From: Spirochaetaceae bacterium
GTDB taxonomy: Bacteria; Spirochaetota; Spirochaetia; CADAEX01
Assembly (NCBI GenBank): GCA_009780675.1
Contig: WQZP01000004.1
Location: forward strand, 1 to 64,000
Direction of reading: 5' to 3'
Length of the DNA stretch: 64,000 bases
Shown: positions 25,756 to 35,138 of the stretch, piece by piece
Layout of the letters: each line of letters starts with the position of its first letter
How positions within the stretch are numbered: the first letter of the stretch is position 1
Notes under the pieces: generated by a model
Seen by the model: only the letters and a program-made list of their open reading frames with translations
Databases searched by the model: none
What the model was told of the DNA's origin: nothing
Program-made: the position numbers and the translations under genes

Positions 25756-27845
25756 TACTTTTCTCCTGATTCAATTAAAAAAATATCAGTAAGGATTTCC
25801 CTCGTAATTGCATAAAGAGGCGGAATTCCCTCAGAAAGCTCCATAACCGTAGAAAGCTGACTTCCTGAATCAGCAGGGATATCCGAAACATAATAGTAGA
25901 AACTGGTAAAAAGATCTTTCGGAATAAGCCCATGCTGGGTCCCTTCGATTATTTGCCTCAAATAATATATCCCTTCCATTTCGAGCCCAATACAATCCCA
26001 AATATGCCTGTAAAAAGAGAGCATCATCGAGTTTTGAAAAAGTGTGCCATCTACTGTAAGCATAGGGCCTTTATGTATTTTAATTCCATCCAGCCTTTTT
26101 TGCAAACGTTCTATTTTAAAAAGAGCTTGATTTTCTACTGGCTGAAAAAAGTCTTCTGATTGTCCAATAAAAACATCCGGAAGAAGAATATCCCCTCTTT
26201 TACCAACAAGAGCGCCTGCTTTGCCCATAATATTTATACTGGCTAAATTTTTTCCAAACTGCAAAAGGAGGCTTCTCATAATTTCTTCTGCCTGCTCGCC
26301 AAATGCATAGTCTATATTAATAATAATTGCATCTGAATCATTTGGAACAGGCGGAAGACCTGGATCGATTTTTTTCTTCCCAAGCTTTTTTAAGCTAAAA
26401 AGCTGCACCTGAATTCCTGTAGATGCTGTTCTTTCAAGCCTGATAACGCCTTCGTAATTTTTAATTTTTTGTATGTCATTTTCATCTTTTTCACGTATAA
26501 AATCTTTTGCAAGAGCATAAAGCAGATCATGTTTGTTAAACCATTTCTGCTTTAAAGCAGGATGATTGGTTTTTTCCCCCCACGAAATAATTTCATCAAT
26601 TCTTGAAATCAATTCATGGTTAAGGCAGTTTATTACAGAATGTGTATTACTGCTTATAACATGAACTTTAACATTTTCCGGAAGCTCACTCACCTTATAT
26701 CCTGTAAGATCTTTTACAGAATTCCCTATTTGCGTAAGCCACATTTCAGCTCTTCTTGTATTATAAACATCGATCTGTTTTTTTATAATAAGATTAAAGA
26801 TTCCACTATGGATAGCAACATTATAAATGTATTTTACAGTATCATCAGGCCAGATAATTTTAAGCCCTGCAAGTTCTTTTTCAGAAAAAGGAAGTGTTTT
26901 CAGGAAAACTGCATCTTCCTCTTTTTTATCTTTTTGAGATTCATTTTTCGATATGTGATTTTTTATCGAAATTAGTATTCTATGTTCCAAAAGCTTTTTT
27001 TGTATCTTTGTTACTTCTACTACAAACACACAAAGACAGGTAATAAGGTCGAGAAGATCTGTTATGCCTGGCCTGTAAAGCATCATTGTCTGGCCGCTTA
27101 GCATCTTCCACTCTCTTCTGCGTCTGGCAACAGCAGGAACAGGTTCAAAAAGCTTCCATGGTTCTGGTATGTGGTCGTAAAGCTCATCTATAAGTATATA
27201 AACAAAATTTTCCGTAACATTTGAAGGCAGCCTTTTTACAGCATAATCAAGCACTGCTATGTCAACTTCATCTTCCATTGTCAACAGTTTGTGCATAGCC
27301 GGCATCATATCTTTATAATATGGAATAAGTTCTTTTATCTGTATATGGCCTCTGGTTATTCCCTGGAGAACTTCTGCTTTAAATCTGTCAAATGCTGAAA
27401 AAATCCCCTGCTTATCGCGCAGTATTGTACTCATGGCTTTTGAAAAAGCTTTTGAAGAGTGGATAAGGTTTCTGAAATTTTTCCCCGAAACACTATAGCA
27501 GGTGACATCGGACAACGCTCTTACAGTATTGATTCTTTTTTGATTAAAGAGCGCTGCCCTTTCTCCAAAATAACGGCCTGCTGTTATGGTATTTAATCTT
27601 ACAAAACCTGAGTCGTTATTATCTAAAGTTTCGACAGTGCCTTTCCGTATAAGAAAAACACTGTCGTCTGTATCACCTTTACTATATATTATATCTCCCC
27701 TGCTAAAAGAATACTCTTTTAGGGTTTTAACCAGTTTCTTTTTATCCTGATTACATAAAAACCTGAAAGGAATTACAGTTTCGATAAACGCTGCAGCAGG
27801 ATTATAACTCACAGCCATACCTGCTTTTTCCTGCTTGATACTCAT
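25755..27845 (-). CDS. Cyclic-nucleotide-binding domain fused to a nucleoside-phosphorylase-like domain
   Basis: A 696-residue protein. Residues about 20-150 are a CRP/PKA-type cyclic-nucleotide-binding domain (F-S-R-G-D-I-I-Y-S-K-G-D; phosphate-binding-cassette position G-E-R-A-A-L). A long helical middle region (about 150-480) is unassigned. Residues about 500-690 resemble the purine nucleoside phosphorylase/AMP nucleosidase superfamily: M-G-K-A-G, then G-D-I-L-L-P, and L-E-M-E-G-I-Y-Y, the nucleoside-binding Met-Glu motif. There is no DNA-binding domain. It may read cAMP and either process or sense a nucleoside; this is inferred from motifs. The gene precedes the double-receiver regulator and hybrid kinase and follows an adenosine-specific-kinase-family gene. 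Confidence 0.75.
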   Translation of the reverse strand: MSIKQEKAGMAVSYNPAAAFIETVIPFRFLCNQDKKKLVKTLKEYSFSRGDIIYSKGDTDDSVFLIRKGTVETLDNNDSGFVRLNTITAGRYFGERAALFNQKRINTVRALSDVTCYSVSGKNFRNLIHSSKAFSKAMSTILRDKQGIFSAFDRFKAEVLQGITRGHIQIKELIPYYKDMMPAMHKLLTMEDEVDIAVLDYAVKRLPSNVTENFVYILIDELYDHIPEPWKLFEPVPAVARRRREWKMLSGQTMMLYRPGITDLLDLITCLCVFVVEVTKIQKKLLEHRILISIKNHISKNESQKDKKEEDAVFLKTLPFSEKELAGLKIIWPDDTVKYIYNVAIHSGIFNLIIKKQIDVYNTRRAEMWLTQIGNSVKDLTGYKVSELPENVKVHVISSNTHSVINCLNHELISRIDEIISWGEKTNHPALKQKWFNKHDLLYALAKDFIREKDENDIQKIKNYEGVIRLERTASTGIQVQLFSLKKLGKKKIDPGLPPVPNDSDAIIINIDYAFGEQAEEIMRSLLLQFGKNLASINIMGKAGALVGKRGDILLPDVFIGQSEDFFQPVENQALFKIERLQKRLDGIKIHKGPMLTVDGTLFQNSMMLSFYRHIWDCIGLEMEGIYYLRQIIEGTQHGLIPKDLFTSFYYYVSDIPADSGSQLSTVMELSEGIPPLYAITREILTDIFLIESGEK

Positions 27846-27872
27846 ATAAATCCTTTTTTAACAAAGAAAAAG

Positions 27873-28367
27873 TTAAAATTTATATCCAAATTTTCTAAGG
27901 ATTTCTTTTCTCGATTTTTTGATTTCTTCAGTCTCAATTCCTTTAGGAGAAAAGCCATCAACAACACCAAGAACTCCACGGCCTTGAGAAGTTTCACATA
28001 TTATAGCCTGCAGAGGGTTAGCGGTTGCTGCAAATATTCCAGTCACTTCATGGCAGTCTTTTATTGCATTAAGAATATTAATAGGAAAAGCTTTTCTTAT
28101 AAATAAAATAAAAGCATGACCAACGCCTAGTAGTTTGGCATTTTCAGAAGCTGCTTTTATTAATTCTTCAGAGTTGCCCTCGGTTCTTATAAGACAAGGA
28201 CCAGAAGCTTCGCAAAAAGCAAGCCCATACTCGATCCCGGGAACAGAAGATATTACAATTTCTGATATATCTTCTACAGTTTTAATAAAATGAGACTTCC
28301 CAAAAATAATATTTGCCTCATTAGGGATACTTATTTGTATAACTTTTACTTTTCCGTCTTCTTCCAT
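27873..28367 (-). CDS. Adenosine-specific kinase family protein (PF04008)
   Basis: A 164-residue protein matching the small adenosine-binding family first described in archaea: [11 protein letters not shown] near the N terminus, [19 protein letters not shown] and V-L-G-V-V-D-G at the C terminus. The family name comes from structural work on archaeal members; its biological role is not well defined. A good ribosome-binding site (aaggag) lies 9 bases upstream and the gene starts 2 bases after pheT. It has a mainly archaeal distribution, like its neighbours pheST and the TIGR00300 enzyme. Confidence 0.82.
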   Translation of the reverse strand: MEEDGKVKVIQISIPNEANIIFGKSHFIKTVEDISEIVISSVPGIEYGLAFCEASGPCLIRTEGNSEELIKAASENAKLLGVGHAFILFIRKAFPINILNAIKDCHEVTGIFAATANPLQAIICETSQGRGVLGVVDGFSPKGIETEEIKKSRKEILRKFGYKF

Positions 28368-28369
28368 AA

Positions 28370-30073
28370 TTATTCTCCTTTTAAATCCAATATTAAATCG
28401 AGATTTATTTCACATGCAGCGCATGGAACGCCAATACCCCAGCTTTCAAGAACAAGTGGGTTAATTTCCCCTACTATCCCCACACTTTTGCCTTTTAAAA
28501 TAATTTGTGCACATCTCCCCTTTATAAAACGGGGATCTTCTACTTCCGCAAGAGTATAAGCAGCAGATATATAAAACATTATAGCTGAAAGTTGGGAGTT
28601 TACAAGTGTAAAACCAGCATCTTTATCTGCAGATAAAAATCCAAGTGAATTAATAGTAATAGTTCCATAATTTTCTTTGCTGTCTTTTACAGCAATTTTG
28701 CCTGCTTCAAAGATTTTATGCGGATAAACAGCATTTCCAGAGACAGATTCCGAATTAAGCAAAGAAGGAATTACAGAAGGTCGCAAAAATTCAAAATTTT
28801 CGCTCATTGGATTTAAAATTTTTACAACATCATCGCCTTTTATATTCATTTTTTCTATAAAATCTTTTGAAGAGCCAAGATAATTGTAAACCATTTCCTG
28901 AAATCCCAGACCTATCATTATATTTTTTACTTTCCTGCCAAATATAGTCGCGTCAGAAAGTTTTCCCATTGTAAAATCATCTGTCATTATGGGTTCAAAA
29001 GTGGTAAGCCCTTTCCCTATCATTATATCTTCTACTATATCTACTGGATGGAGAAAGTCATTTCTATACTCTGCGGGATAAAGCACAAGGTTATTACCAT
29101 CTCCTTCGATTTTGCACCCCATTTTTGTTCCATAAGATATTGCTTCATTTACTTTAAAGTTTTCGCCAAGCAACTTGTTGACATAAGAAATATCTGCCTT
29201 AACAGGCTGCTGAAAATAAAACGGAGCAGTGATTTCTCTCCCAAGCGGCGTATCATAAGGATATATTGTTTTTACAGGAAGGATCTCATAACCTGCATCG
29301 TAAAAGTCGCAGGCAACAATAGATGTTGCAAGCATAAGTGAGTAAATATCTGTTCCTGTCATTTCCACAAAAAGTTCTTTGTCTCCCTCAACAACAGCTC
29401 CAATATCATTACTGTTGATTACAGGGGTAAGGCTTAAAGCTTTTCCATCTGAATCTGTAATATATGGATATTTATCAAGTCCAGAAATAATGGCTCCGAA
29501 TTCATGGCCTTTGGGGTGTTGCTTTATAACTTCTCTTAACGTTAGTTTTTTATCAAAACCAAGCGGAACAAAAGACTCCTTGTCCGGATTAGCAGCAGTA
29601 TATTTTACCGGGTATTTAAAAAGATCGCTTCTGTAAATCCCCATTGCTATACTTTTTCTTTTTTGCCCATAATTCCAGCACAGCTTTTCCTGTGTCTGGA
29701 TAATATCTTTAAGCAATGCTTCGTCAACACCTTTGCCTTTTACCGCAAACCCGGTAATATAAGGTCTTGAGTTTTTAAGCTCAGGGTCAACTTCTATTAC
29801 CCTGTTTCCACACTCTTTCGCGCTCCCTTTTGCAGAAAAAAACTGATACTCTTTTTTCTCTCCGCCAAGATAGATCCTGAGTTGTCTTCCAAGCCCGGCT
29901 GTTGACCATAAGTCCGGACGGTTAGTGTCGTTCAACTCTATTTTAAGAACATCCCCTTCCCTGCCGTCAAATTCTGCTTTGGCAACAGAAAGAAGTTTTA
30001 CAAACTCATCTCCAACTATTTTTTTTCCAATATATTTATATAACGCATCTTCATAAACTTCTATTTTAGGCAT
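28370..30073 (-). CDS. pheT: Phenylalanyl-tRNA synthetase beta subunit, archaeal/spirochaetal type
   Basis: A 567-residue PheT, much shorter than the ~790-residue bacterial type because it lacks the N-terminal tRNA-binding (EMAP-like) domain and the C-terminal ferredoxin-like anticodon-binding domain. The N terminus ([15 protein letters not shown]) is that of archaeal-type PheT, which spirochaetes are known to carry. It includes a B3/B4 editing region and a catalytic-core-like C-terminal half (D-I-V-E-D-I-M-I-G). With PheS it forms the enzyme that charges tRNA-Phe. It starts 2 bases after pheS and shares its transcript. Confidence 0.95.
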   Translation of the reverse strand: MPKIEVYEDALYKYIGKKIVGDEFVKLLSVAKAEFDGREGDVLKIELNDTNRPDLWSTAGLGRQLRIYLGGEKKEYQFFSAKGSAKECGNRVIEVDPELKNSRPYITGFAVKGKGVDEALLKDIIQTQEKLCWNYGQKRKSIAMGIYRSDLFKYPVKYTAANPDKESFVPLGFDKKLTLREVIKQHPKGHEFGAIISGLDKYPYITDSDGKALSLTPVINSNDIGAVVEGDKELFVEMTGTDIYSLMLATSIVACDFYDAGYEILPVKTIYPYDTPLGREITAPFYFQQPVKADISYVNKLLGENFKVNEAISYGTKMGCKIEGDGNNLVLYPAEYRNDFLHPVDIVEDIMIGKGLTTFEPIMTDDFTMGKLSDATIFGRKVKNIMIGLGFQEMVYNYLGSSKDFIEKMNIKGDDVVKILNPMSENFEFLRPSVIPSLLNSESVSGNAVYPHKIFEAGKIAVKDSKENYGTITINSLGFLSADKDAGFTLVNSQLSAIMFYISAAYTLAEVEDPRFIKGRCAQIILKGKSVGIVGEINPLVLESWGIGVPCAACEINLDLILDLKGE

Positions 30074-30075
30074 TG

Positions 30076-31617
30076 CTATTTACTCCTTCTGAGTCTTACG
30101 TTTTCAATATTGCTGGTAAAAAGATCTCTTAGGTCATTAAGCCCCAGCGACATCAGCGCCATTCTATCGATTCCAAGCCCCCATGCAATAACAGGCACAT
30201 GCACTCCAAGTGGCTCTGTTACTTCGGGACGGAAGATTCCCGACCCTCCAAGTTCAAACCACCCAAGAACAGGGTGCTTTATATGAATTTCTACAGAAGG
30301 TTCTGTAAAGGGGAAATACCCGGGAACATACATAACTTCGGTTGCTCCTGCAACTTCTTCTGCAAACATTTTCAATAGCCCAAGCAGTGTTTTAAAATTT
30401 ACATCTTCTCCAAGCACAATCCCTTCTGTTTGATAAAAATCCGAAAGGTGAGTCGCGTCTACTTTGTCATACCTGAAACATCTTGCGATCCCAAAGTATT
30501 TTCCGGGAATCTTTGCATTGGGAAGTGTCTTTGCGGAAAGAACTGTTCCCTGACTTCTAAGAATAAGTCTTTTTGTAAATTCCTTGTCAAAGCTATATCC
30601 CCAACCGCGGCTCCCTGTTTTCCAGCCGTTTTTATGAGATTCTGCAACCTGGTCAAGGTATGGCTGCTGAATATCCTTTGCTTTTCTTGGGTCTTCTACA
30701 TAGTATACATCGTGGATATCGCGGGCAGAATGGAACTGAGGCATAAAAAGCGCATCGCTGTTCCAGAACTCTGTTTCAACAAGCGGTCCGTCAAATTCTT
30801 CAAACCCAAGCGAAACAAGTTTATCTTTTACACCATCAAGGAATTCAGAGTATGGACTAAGCCTTCCCAACAAAACTCTTGACGGCGGAGTATTTACGTT
30901 ATAACTTCTGAATGTCGCGTTTTTCCAGCTTCCGTCTGCAAGCATTTCCGGAGTAAGACTGCCGATCTCGTTACCGGAAACCCCTTGTTCTTTTAGTTGC
31001 TTCTTTACCTGCTTCCCTTCGGGAGTCATTCTGTATACAACATCTTCTCTTTCTACTATACGAAAAGGGGCGCTTCCGCCTCCACGCTTTTTACTTATTC
31101 CGGATATTGCCTGTTTTTCATCCGCAGTCAGGGTGCTTTCCTCAACTTCGCCAGCCGCTGCCCCTTTGTCGAGCAGAGTTCTTACTGCCTTCATTAGAGG
31201 GGAAACTTCTTTGCTTTTAGTAACGACCTTTTTTTCTTCGTTAAGCGCCATTATCCCTTCTTTTGACATTTGACCAAAAGCAGCGCCTGTATCCTTATTT
31301 TCCAGCGAAAGAGTTTCGCTTACTTCGGAAAGGGTAAGCGCCCCATCTTTGTCTTTAACAAGATTAAATATTTTTTCTGCTGGAGTATTGTTTTTTTGAT
31401 AATCACGCCCAATATCTGTTATTTCATATATTAGCCTTTGCGTTTTCTCTTTTTCCTCAATAAGTTTTTTCGCAGAAAGCCAGCTAAATGCCTGGTTATA
31501 TTGACCGGGCTTAAAAGCCAGTTTGCCCACAAGGTTTTCTGCTGAAATATTTTCTTCTTCTGCATTTAAAAGCAGTTTTATTTCAAGAGGATGAAGTGTT
31601 TTTATATCGTAGTCCAT
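30076..31617 (-). CDS. pheS: Phenylalanyl-tRNA synthetase alpha subunit, archaeal/spirochaetal type
   Basis: A 513-residue PheS, longer than the ~330-residue bacterial form. The N-terminal 200 residues carry winged-helix domains seen in archaeal and eukaryotic PheS. The class II catalytic core follows, with motif 2 (Y-F-G-I-A-R-C-F-R-Y-D) and motif 3 (W-G-L-G-I-D-R-M-A). It activates phenylalanine and, with PheT, transfers it to tRNA-Phe. AAGGAG lies just before the ATG. The archaeal type in a bacterium points to an ancient transfer, already known for spirochaetes. Confidence 0.96.
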   Translation of the reverse strand: MDYDIKTLHPLEIKLLLNAEEENISAENLVGKLAFKPGQYNQAFSWLSAKKLIEEKEKTQRLIYEITDIGRDYQKNNTPAEKIFNLVKDKDGALTLSEVSETLSLENKDTGAAFGQMSKEGIMALNEEKKVVTKSKEVSPLMKAVRTLLDKGAAAGEVEESTLTADEKQAISGISKKRGGGSAPFRIVEREDVVYRMTPEGKQVKKQLKEQGVSGNEIGSLTPEMLADGSWKNATFRSYNVNTPPSRVLLGRLSPYSEFLDGVKDKLVSLGFEEFDGPLVETEFWNSDALFMPQFHSARDIHDVYYVEDPRKAKDIQQPYLDQVAESHKNGWKTGSRGWGYSFDKEFTKRLILRSQGTVLSAKTLPNAKIPGKYFGIARCFRYDKVDATHLSDFYQTEGIVLGEDVNFKTLLGLLKMFAEEVAGATEVMYVPGYFPFTEPSVEIHIKHPVLGWFELGGSGIFRPEVTEPLGVHVPVIAWGLGIDRMALMSLGLNDLRDLFTSNIENVRLRRSK

Positions 31618-31629
31618 CTAAATCTCCTT

Positions 31630-32847
31630 CTATTTAAAATCCGGAACACATTTTTCTGCCAGAGCTTTTAAAAATAACCCTACATCGCTTACAATCCCCA
31701 TAGCCTGGCTTGAGCCTCTATCGGAAAGTTTTGTAACAACTGATGGGTTTATATCAATACATACTGTTTTTACCCATGATGGGATCATATTGCCTGTCCC
31801 TATTGAGTGTAGCATTGATGATAGCATAATAACCATTGAAGCTCCTTCAATAATTTCCGCATATTGAGATTGCGCTTCTATCATATCAGTTACTGCTTCG
31901 GGAAGAGGTCCATCATCCCTTATAGAACCTGCAAGACAATAAGGGGTGTTGCTTTTTACTATTTCATACATTATGCCGCGGGTAAGAACACCTTTTTCTA
32001 CAGCATTTTTTATGGAGCCGCACAAGTTTATCCTGTTGATTGCCCTCATGTGATTTTTATGCCCTTCATTGGCAGGTTTTCCTGTTTTCTGACAAACTCC
32101 AAGCGAAGTTCCAAAAAAAACAGATTCAATATCGTGCACAGCAATAGCATTTCCCGCAAGCACTCCGCTAAAAAAGCCGCCCCTTATAAGAGCTGAAAAA
32201 GCGCGCGAACCTCCTGAATGAACAACAACCGGGCCTGCTACCACAACAACTTTTTCTTTTTTTTCTTTCATTTTTATAAGTTCAGCAGCAATTTTACTTG
32301 CTACAAAATCTGTAGAGCGTTCCGGCGAAACATCTCCGGACATAAAGCCAAAATCTTCAGAACCTCTTTCCCTTGCAGGGGGGAAAACCCTTACAGAATC
32401 AGAAGAGCAAAGCACTTTATCGTCTTTTTTTATATCTCTAAGTTTTACGCAAAAAAGACCTTCTTCAGTTAATACAATTACAGCATCCATTCTCTGGTTT
32501 GTAACCTGATGCCACTTTTTATTGTAGAAAACTTCTGTACGGTGATTTGTTGTTGAGTAAAAATCTTCGGGAACACACTTATCGTCCGAAGCGACTTTAA
32601 ACACAGCTTCCGGAGTCTTTTTTTCATAGCTCCCATAGTGGACAAGTTTTGGAGAAAGAGCATTGATCTGTTCCTCTGTTTCACATATAAGATCGATCTC
32701 AATAACAGATTCCAGAGCATTTGTTTTTCCTACCTTAAATTCGATTATTTCGTAGTCTGCTCCTTCGGAAATAATTGTATTTAAAGTGTTGGTAAGTATC
32801 CCTGAATCAATAAGATGCCCTTGTGATATAAACCTTCTTCTTTTCAT
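31630..32847 (-). CDS. TIGR00300 family protein, archaeal-type ornithine cyclodeaminase
   Basis: A 405-residue protein of the LOR/SDH-related TIGR00300 family: G-H-L-I-D-S-G-I-L at the N terminus, then V-V-V-A-G-P-V-V-V-H-S-G-G, G-G-F-F-S-G-V-L-A-G-N and D-I-N-P-S-V-V-T-K-L-S-D-R-G. Methanococcal members act as ornithine cyclodeaminases giving proline, and cyanobacterial relatives carry the domain in ArgZ/AgrE. The expected reaction here is L-ornithine to L-proline plus ammonia, NAD-dependent (family knowledge, not shown). It lies 12 bases upstream of pheS. GGAG is present about 11 bases before the ATG. Confidence 0.85.
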   Translation of the reverse strand: MKRRRFISQGHLIDSGILTNTLNTIISEGADYEIIEFKVGKTNALESVIEIDLICETEEQINALSPKLVHYGSYEKKTPEAVFKVASDDKCVPEDFYSTTNHRTEVFYNKKWHQVTNQRMDAVIVLTEEGLFCVKLRDIKKDDKVLCSSDSVRVFPPARERGSEDFGFMSGDVSPERSTDFVASKIAAELIKMKEKKEKVVVVAGPVVVHSGGSRAFSALIRGGFFSGVLAGNAIAVHDIESVFFGTSLGVCQKTGKPANEGHKNHMRAINRINLCGSIKNAVEKGVLTRGIMYEIVKSNTPYCLAGSIRDDGPLPEAVTDMIEAQSQYAEIIEGASMVIMLSSMLHSIGTGNMIPSWVKTVCIDINPSVVTKLSDRGSSQAMGIVSDVGLFLKALAEKCVPDFK

Positions 32848-32902
32848 TTATAATAAACTCCTTCGCCTCTCCAATCCAGGTTTGCCGGCCTGCCCGCAGA
32901 CA

Positions 32903-35092
32903 CTATTTATTTTTTTTTATTATCCAGCAATGGCGCGAGTATCCTTGTCTTTTAAAATCAGGAGATACTGTTTGTTCTGTAATATTACTGGTTAAAAACA
33001 ATTTACTTATGCTATCATCTAATTTAAATTTTTTAAAGTTACTTGAAAAAATAATTATGCCATCTTTTTTCAGCTTTTCAGCAGCCCGGGTAATCAAACC
33101 TGGGTGATCAGCCTGAACATCAAAAAAATCTTCCCTGCTTTTTGAATTTGAAAAAGTTGGAGGATCTATAAAAATAATATCATATAATTCTCTGTCTTTT
33201 ACAAGAAAATCCATACAATCTGATTTTATTATCTTATTTTTTGCAAGGCTAATTTTATTAAGGCTAAAATTCCTTTCTGCCCAACTGCAGTATGTGGAAT
33301 TTGCATCTACACTCGTTGTACTCAAAGCGCCGCCAGCAGCAGCATAGAGAGAGGCTGTCCCTGTGTATGAAAAAAGATTCAGCATTTTTTTCCCTGCAGA
33401 AAGTTCCCGGATCATTTTTCTTATGATTCTATGGTCAAGGAAAATGCCTGTATCAAGGTAGTCGTGAAAATTTACATAAAACAAAAGTCCGTCTTCCTGT
33501 ATTACATCAAAAATACCTTCATCTCCACTTTTTTTATATTGCTCTCCCCTTTTTTGCCTCTTTTTTTGCCTTACATTAATATTTTTATAATCCACCCCTG
33601 TTACATTTTGCGCAGTATAGACAAGCTCCTTTAGCCGCCTCTCTGCTTTTTGAACTGGTATTTCCGCAGGCGGAGCATATTCCTGGATGTAGAGAAATTT
33701 ATCTTCATACAAATCTATTGAAGCTGAATATTCCGGTATATCTGCGTCATAAATTCTATAACTGGTAATACTTTCTTTTGCTTTCCATTTTTTTAGCGCT
33801 TTGATATTTTTTTTCAATCTATTCGCAAACATTTCAGAAAAATATACTGATGATGGGGTTTCTGTTTTTCCGGTTTCAGTAAAACTATTTTTTTCCCTGT
33901 ACCTGGAATCAATACTAAATATTGCGGAAACTGATTTTATTGAACCGTTATATACAGTGTTTACCTGAAGCGGTTTCATTCCGAGATTTCTTGAAAGCTC
34001 TTCATCTCCGGACAGAGCAACTACTTTGAACCCTTCAAAATTCTCTTTTATTTTTTCTCCTGCAAGCTGATACAACTCCGGAAGATCTGTGTCGCTTCCC
34101 AACCTTTTTCCATACGGAAGATTAATTGCAACAAGCCCTGCCTTGAAATTTTTATCAAGTTGTTTTTCAATATCTGCGATATCGCTTTTTCTTACATCAA
34201 TAAAAGGAGAAAATCCTGCTGCCTTAATATTTTCTTTGGAGATTCTTATGGCTTTTTCATCAATATCAAAACCAAATATCCGCACAGGAGAAAGATTTTC
34301 AAGATTTCTTGCGTTACATGCTTCATCGATCAATGTTTTCCATTCTTCATTTTTGAATTGCCGCATATGCTGGAATGAAAAATTTTTTCTCAATAAGCCC
34401 GGAGCTGTGTTGGAAGCAATCATTGCAGCTTCAATAAGGAATGTTCCGCTGCCGCACATGGGGTCTACAAACGCAGGCTTCTCATTAGTATTGCTTTCTT
34501 GCAAAGCCATCTCGTTCCACCCTGCTCTTTCAAGAAGCGCTGCTGCCAGATTTTCTTTTAACGGCGCTATTGCCCCTTTTTTTCTGTACCCTCTCTGGTG
34601 AAGACTCCCCCCTGAAATATCAAGGCTTAATGTCGCGCTGTTTTTTGAAACAAAAAGATTTATTCTTATGTCCGCGTCCTGCTTGTCAACATTAGGCCGG
34701 CTTCCTGAAAGATTGCGGAAATGGTCAGAAATACCATCTTTTACAAGAAGCGAAAGATACGAAGAGTTGGTAAAAGTTTTGGAAATCAATGTTGTATCAA
34801 CAGCTATTGTTTTATCTTTGTGAAAAAAATCTGACCACTTTATCCTCTTTGCCCTTTCATATACCTCTTTTTCATCGCTACCATGTCTGAAATCTTCAAG
34901 AGCCAAAAGCACTTTTCCGGCAATTCTTGACCAGAGACATATTTTTAGGCCATCGGAAAATGGACCTGTAAATTCCGCGCCCCCCTGCTTTTGTTCTATT
35001 GAAAGAGAAGGCTTTATATTCCTAAGTTCTTTAACAAGTTGATGCTCAAATCCGGAAGAGCATGAAACAAAAAATCTGTATGATTTAGCCAT
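32903..35092 (-). CDS. rlmL: Bifunctional 23S rRNA methyltransferase RlmKL
   Basis: A 729-residue fusion as in E. coli RlmKL. The N-terminal half has a THUMP-type RNA-binding region and an m2G methyltransferase (V-D-P-M-C-G-S-G-T-F, and I-N-L-P-Y-G in place of the common N-P-P-Y-G). The C-terminal half is a second Rossmann methyltransferase (L-N-L-F-S-Y-T-G-T-A-S, F-I-D-P-P-T-F-S-N-S-K). It modifies 23S rRNA at positions equivalent to G2445 (m2G) and G2069 (m7G). Same strand as ychF and TIGR00300 with gaps of about 50 bases. The N-P-P-Y to N-L-P-Y change is worth noting but need not abolish activity. Confidence 0.93.
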   Translation of the reverse strand: MAKSYRFFVSCSSGFEHQLVKELRNIKPSLSIEQKQGGAEFTGPFSDGLKICLWSRIAGKVLLALEDFRHGSDEKEVYERAKRIKWSDFFHKDKTIAVDTTLISKTFTNSSYLSLLVKDGISDHFRNLSGSRPNVDKQDADIRINLFVSKNSATLSLDISGGSLHQRGYRKKGAIAPLKENLAAALLERAGWNEMALQESNTNEKPAFVDPMCGSGTFLIEAAMIASNTAPGLLRKNFSFQHMRQFKNEEWKTLIDEACNARNLENLSPVRIFGFDIDEKAIRISKENIKAAGFSPFIDVRKSDIADIEKQLDKNFKAGLVAINLPYGKRLGSDTDLPELYQLAGEKIKENFEGFKVVALSGDEELSRNLGMKPLQVNTVYNGSIKSVSAIFSIDSRYREKNSFTETGKTETPSSVYFSEMFANRLKKNIKALKKWKAKESITSYRIYDADIPEYSASIDLYEDKFLYIQEYAPPAEIPVQKAERRLKELVYTAQNVTGVDYKNINVRQKKRQKRGEQYKKSGDEGIFDVIQEDGLLFYVNFHDYLDTGIFLDHRIIRKMIRELSAGKKMLNLFSYTGTASLYAAAGGALSTTSVDANSTYCSWAERNFSLNKISLAKNKIIKSDCMDFLVKDRELYDIIFIDPPTFSNSKSREDFFDVQADHPGLITRAAEKLKKDGIIIFSSNFKKFKLDDSISKLFLTSNITEQTVSPDFKRQGYSRHCWIIKKNK

Positions 35093-35138
35093 AATATACC
35101 GTTACTGTTTTTAAAACATTAAGCTTTAGATATTGATC

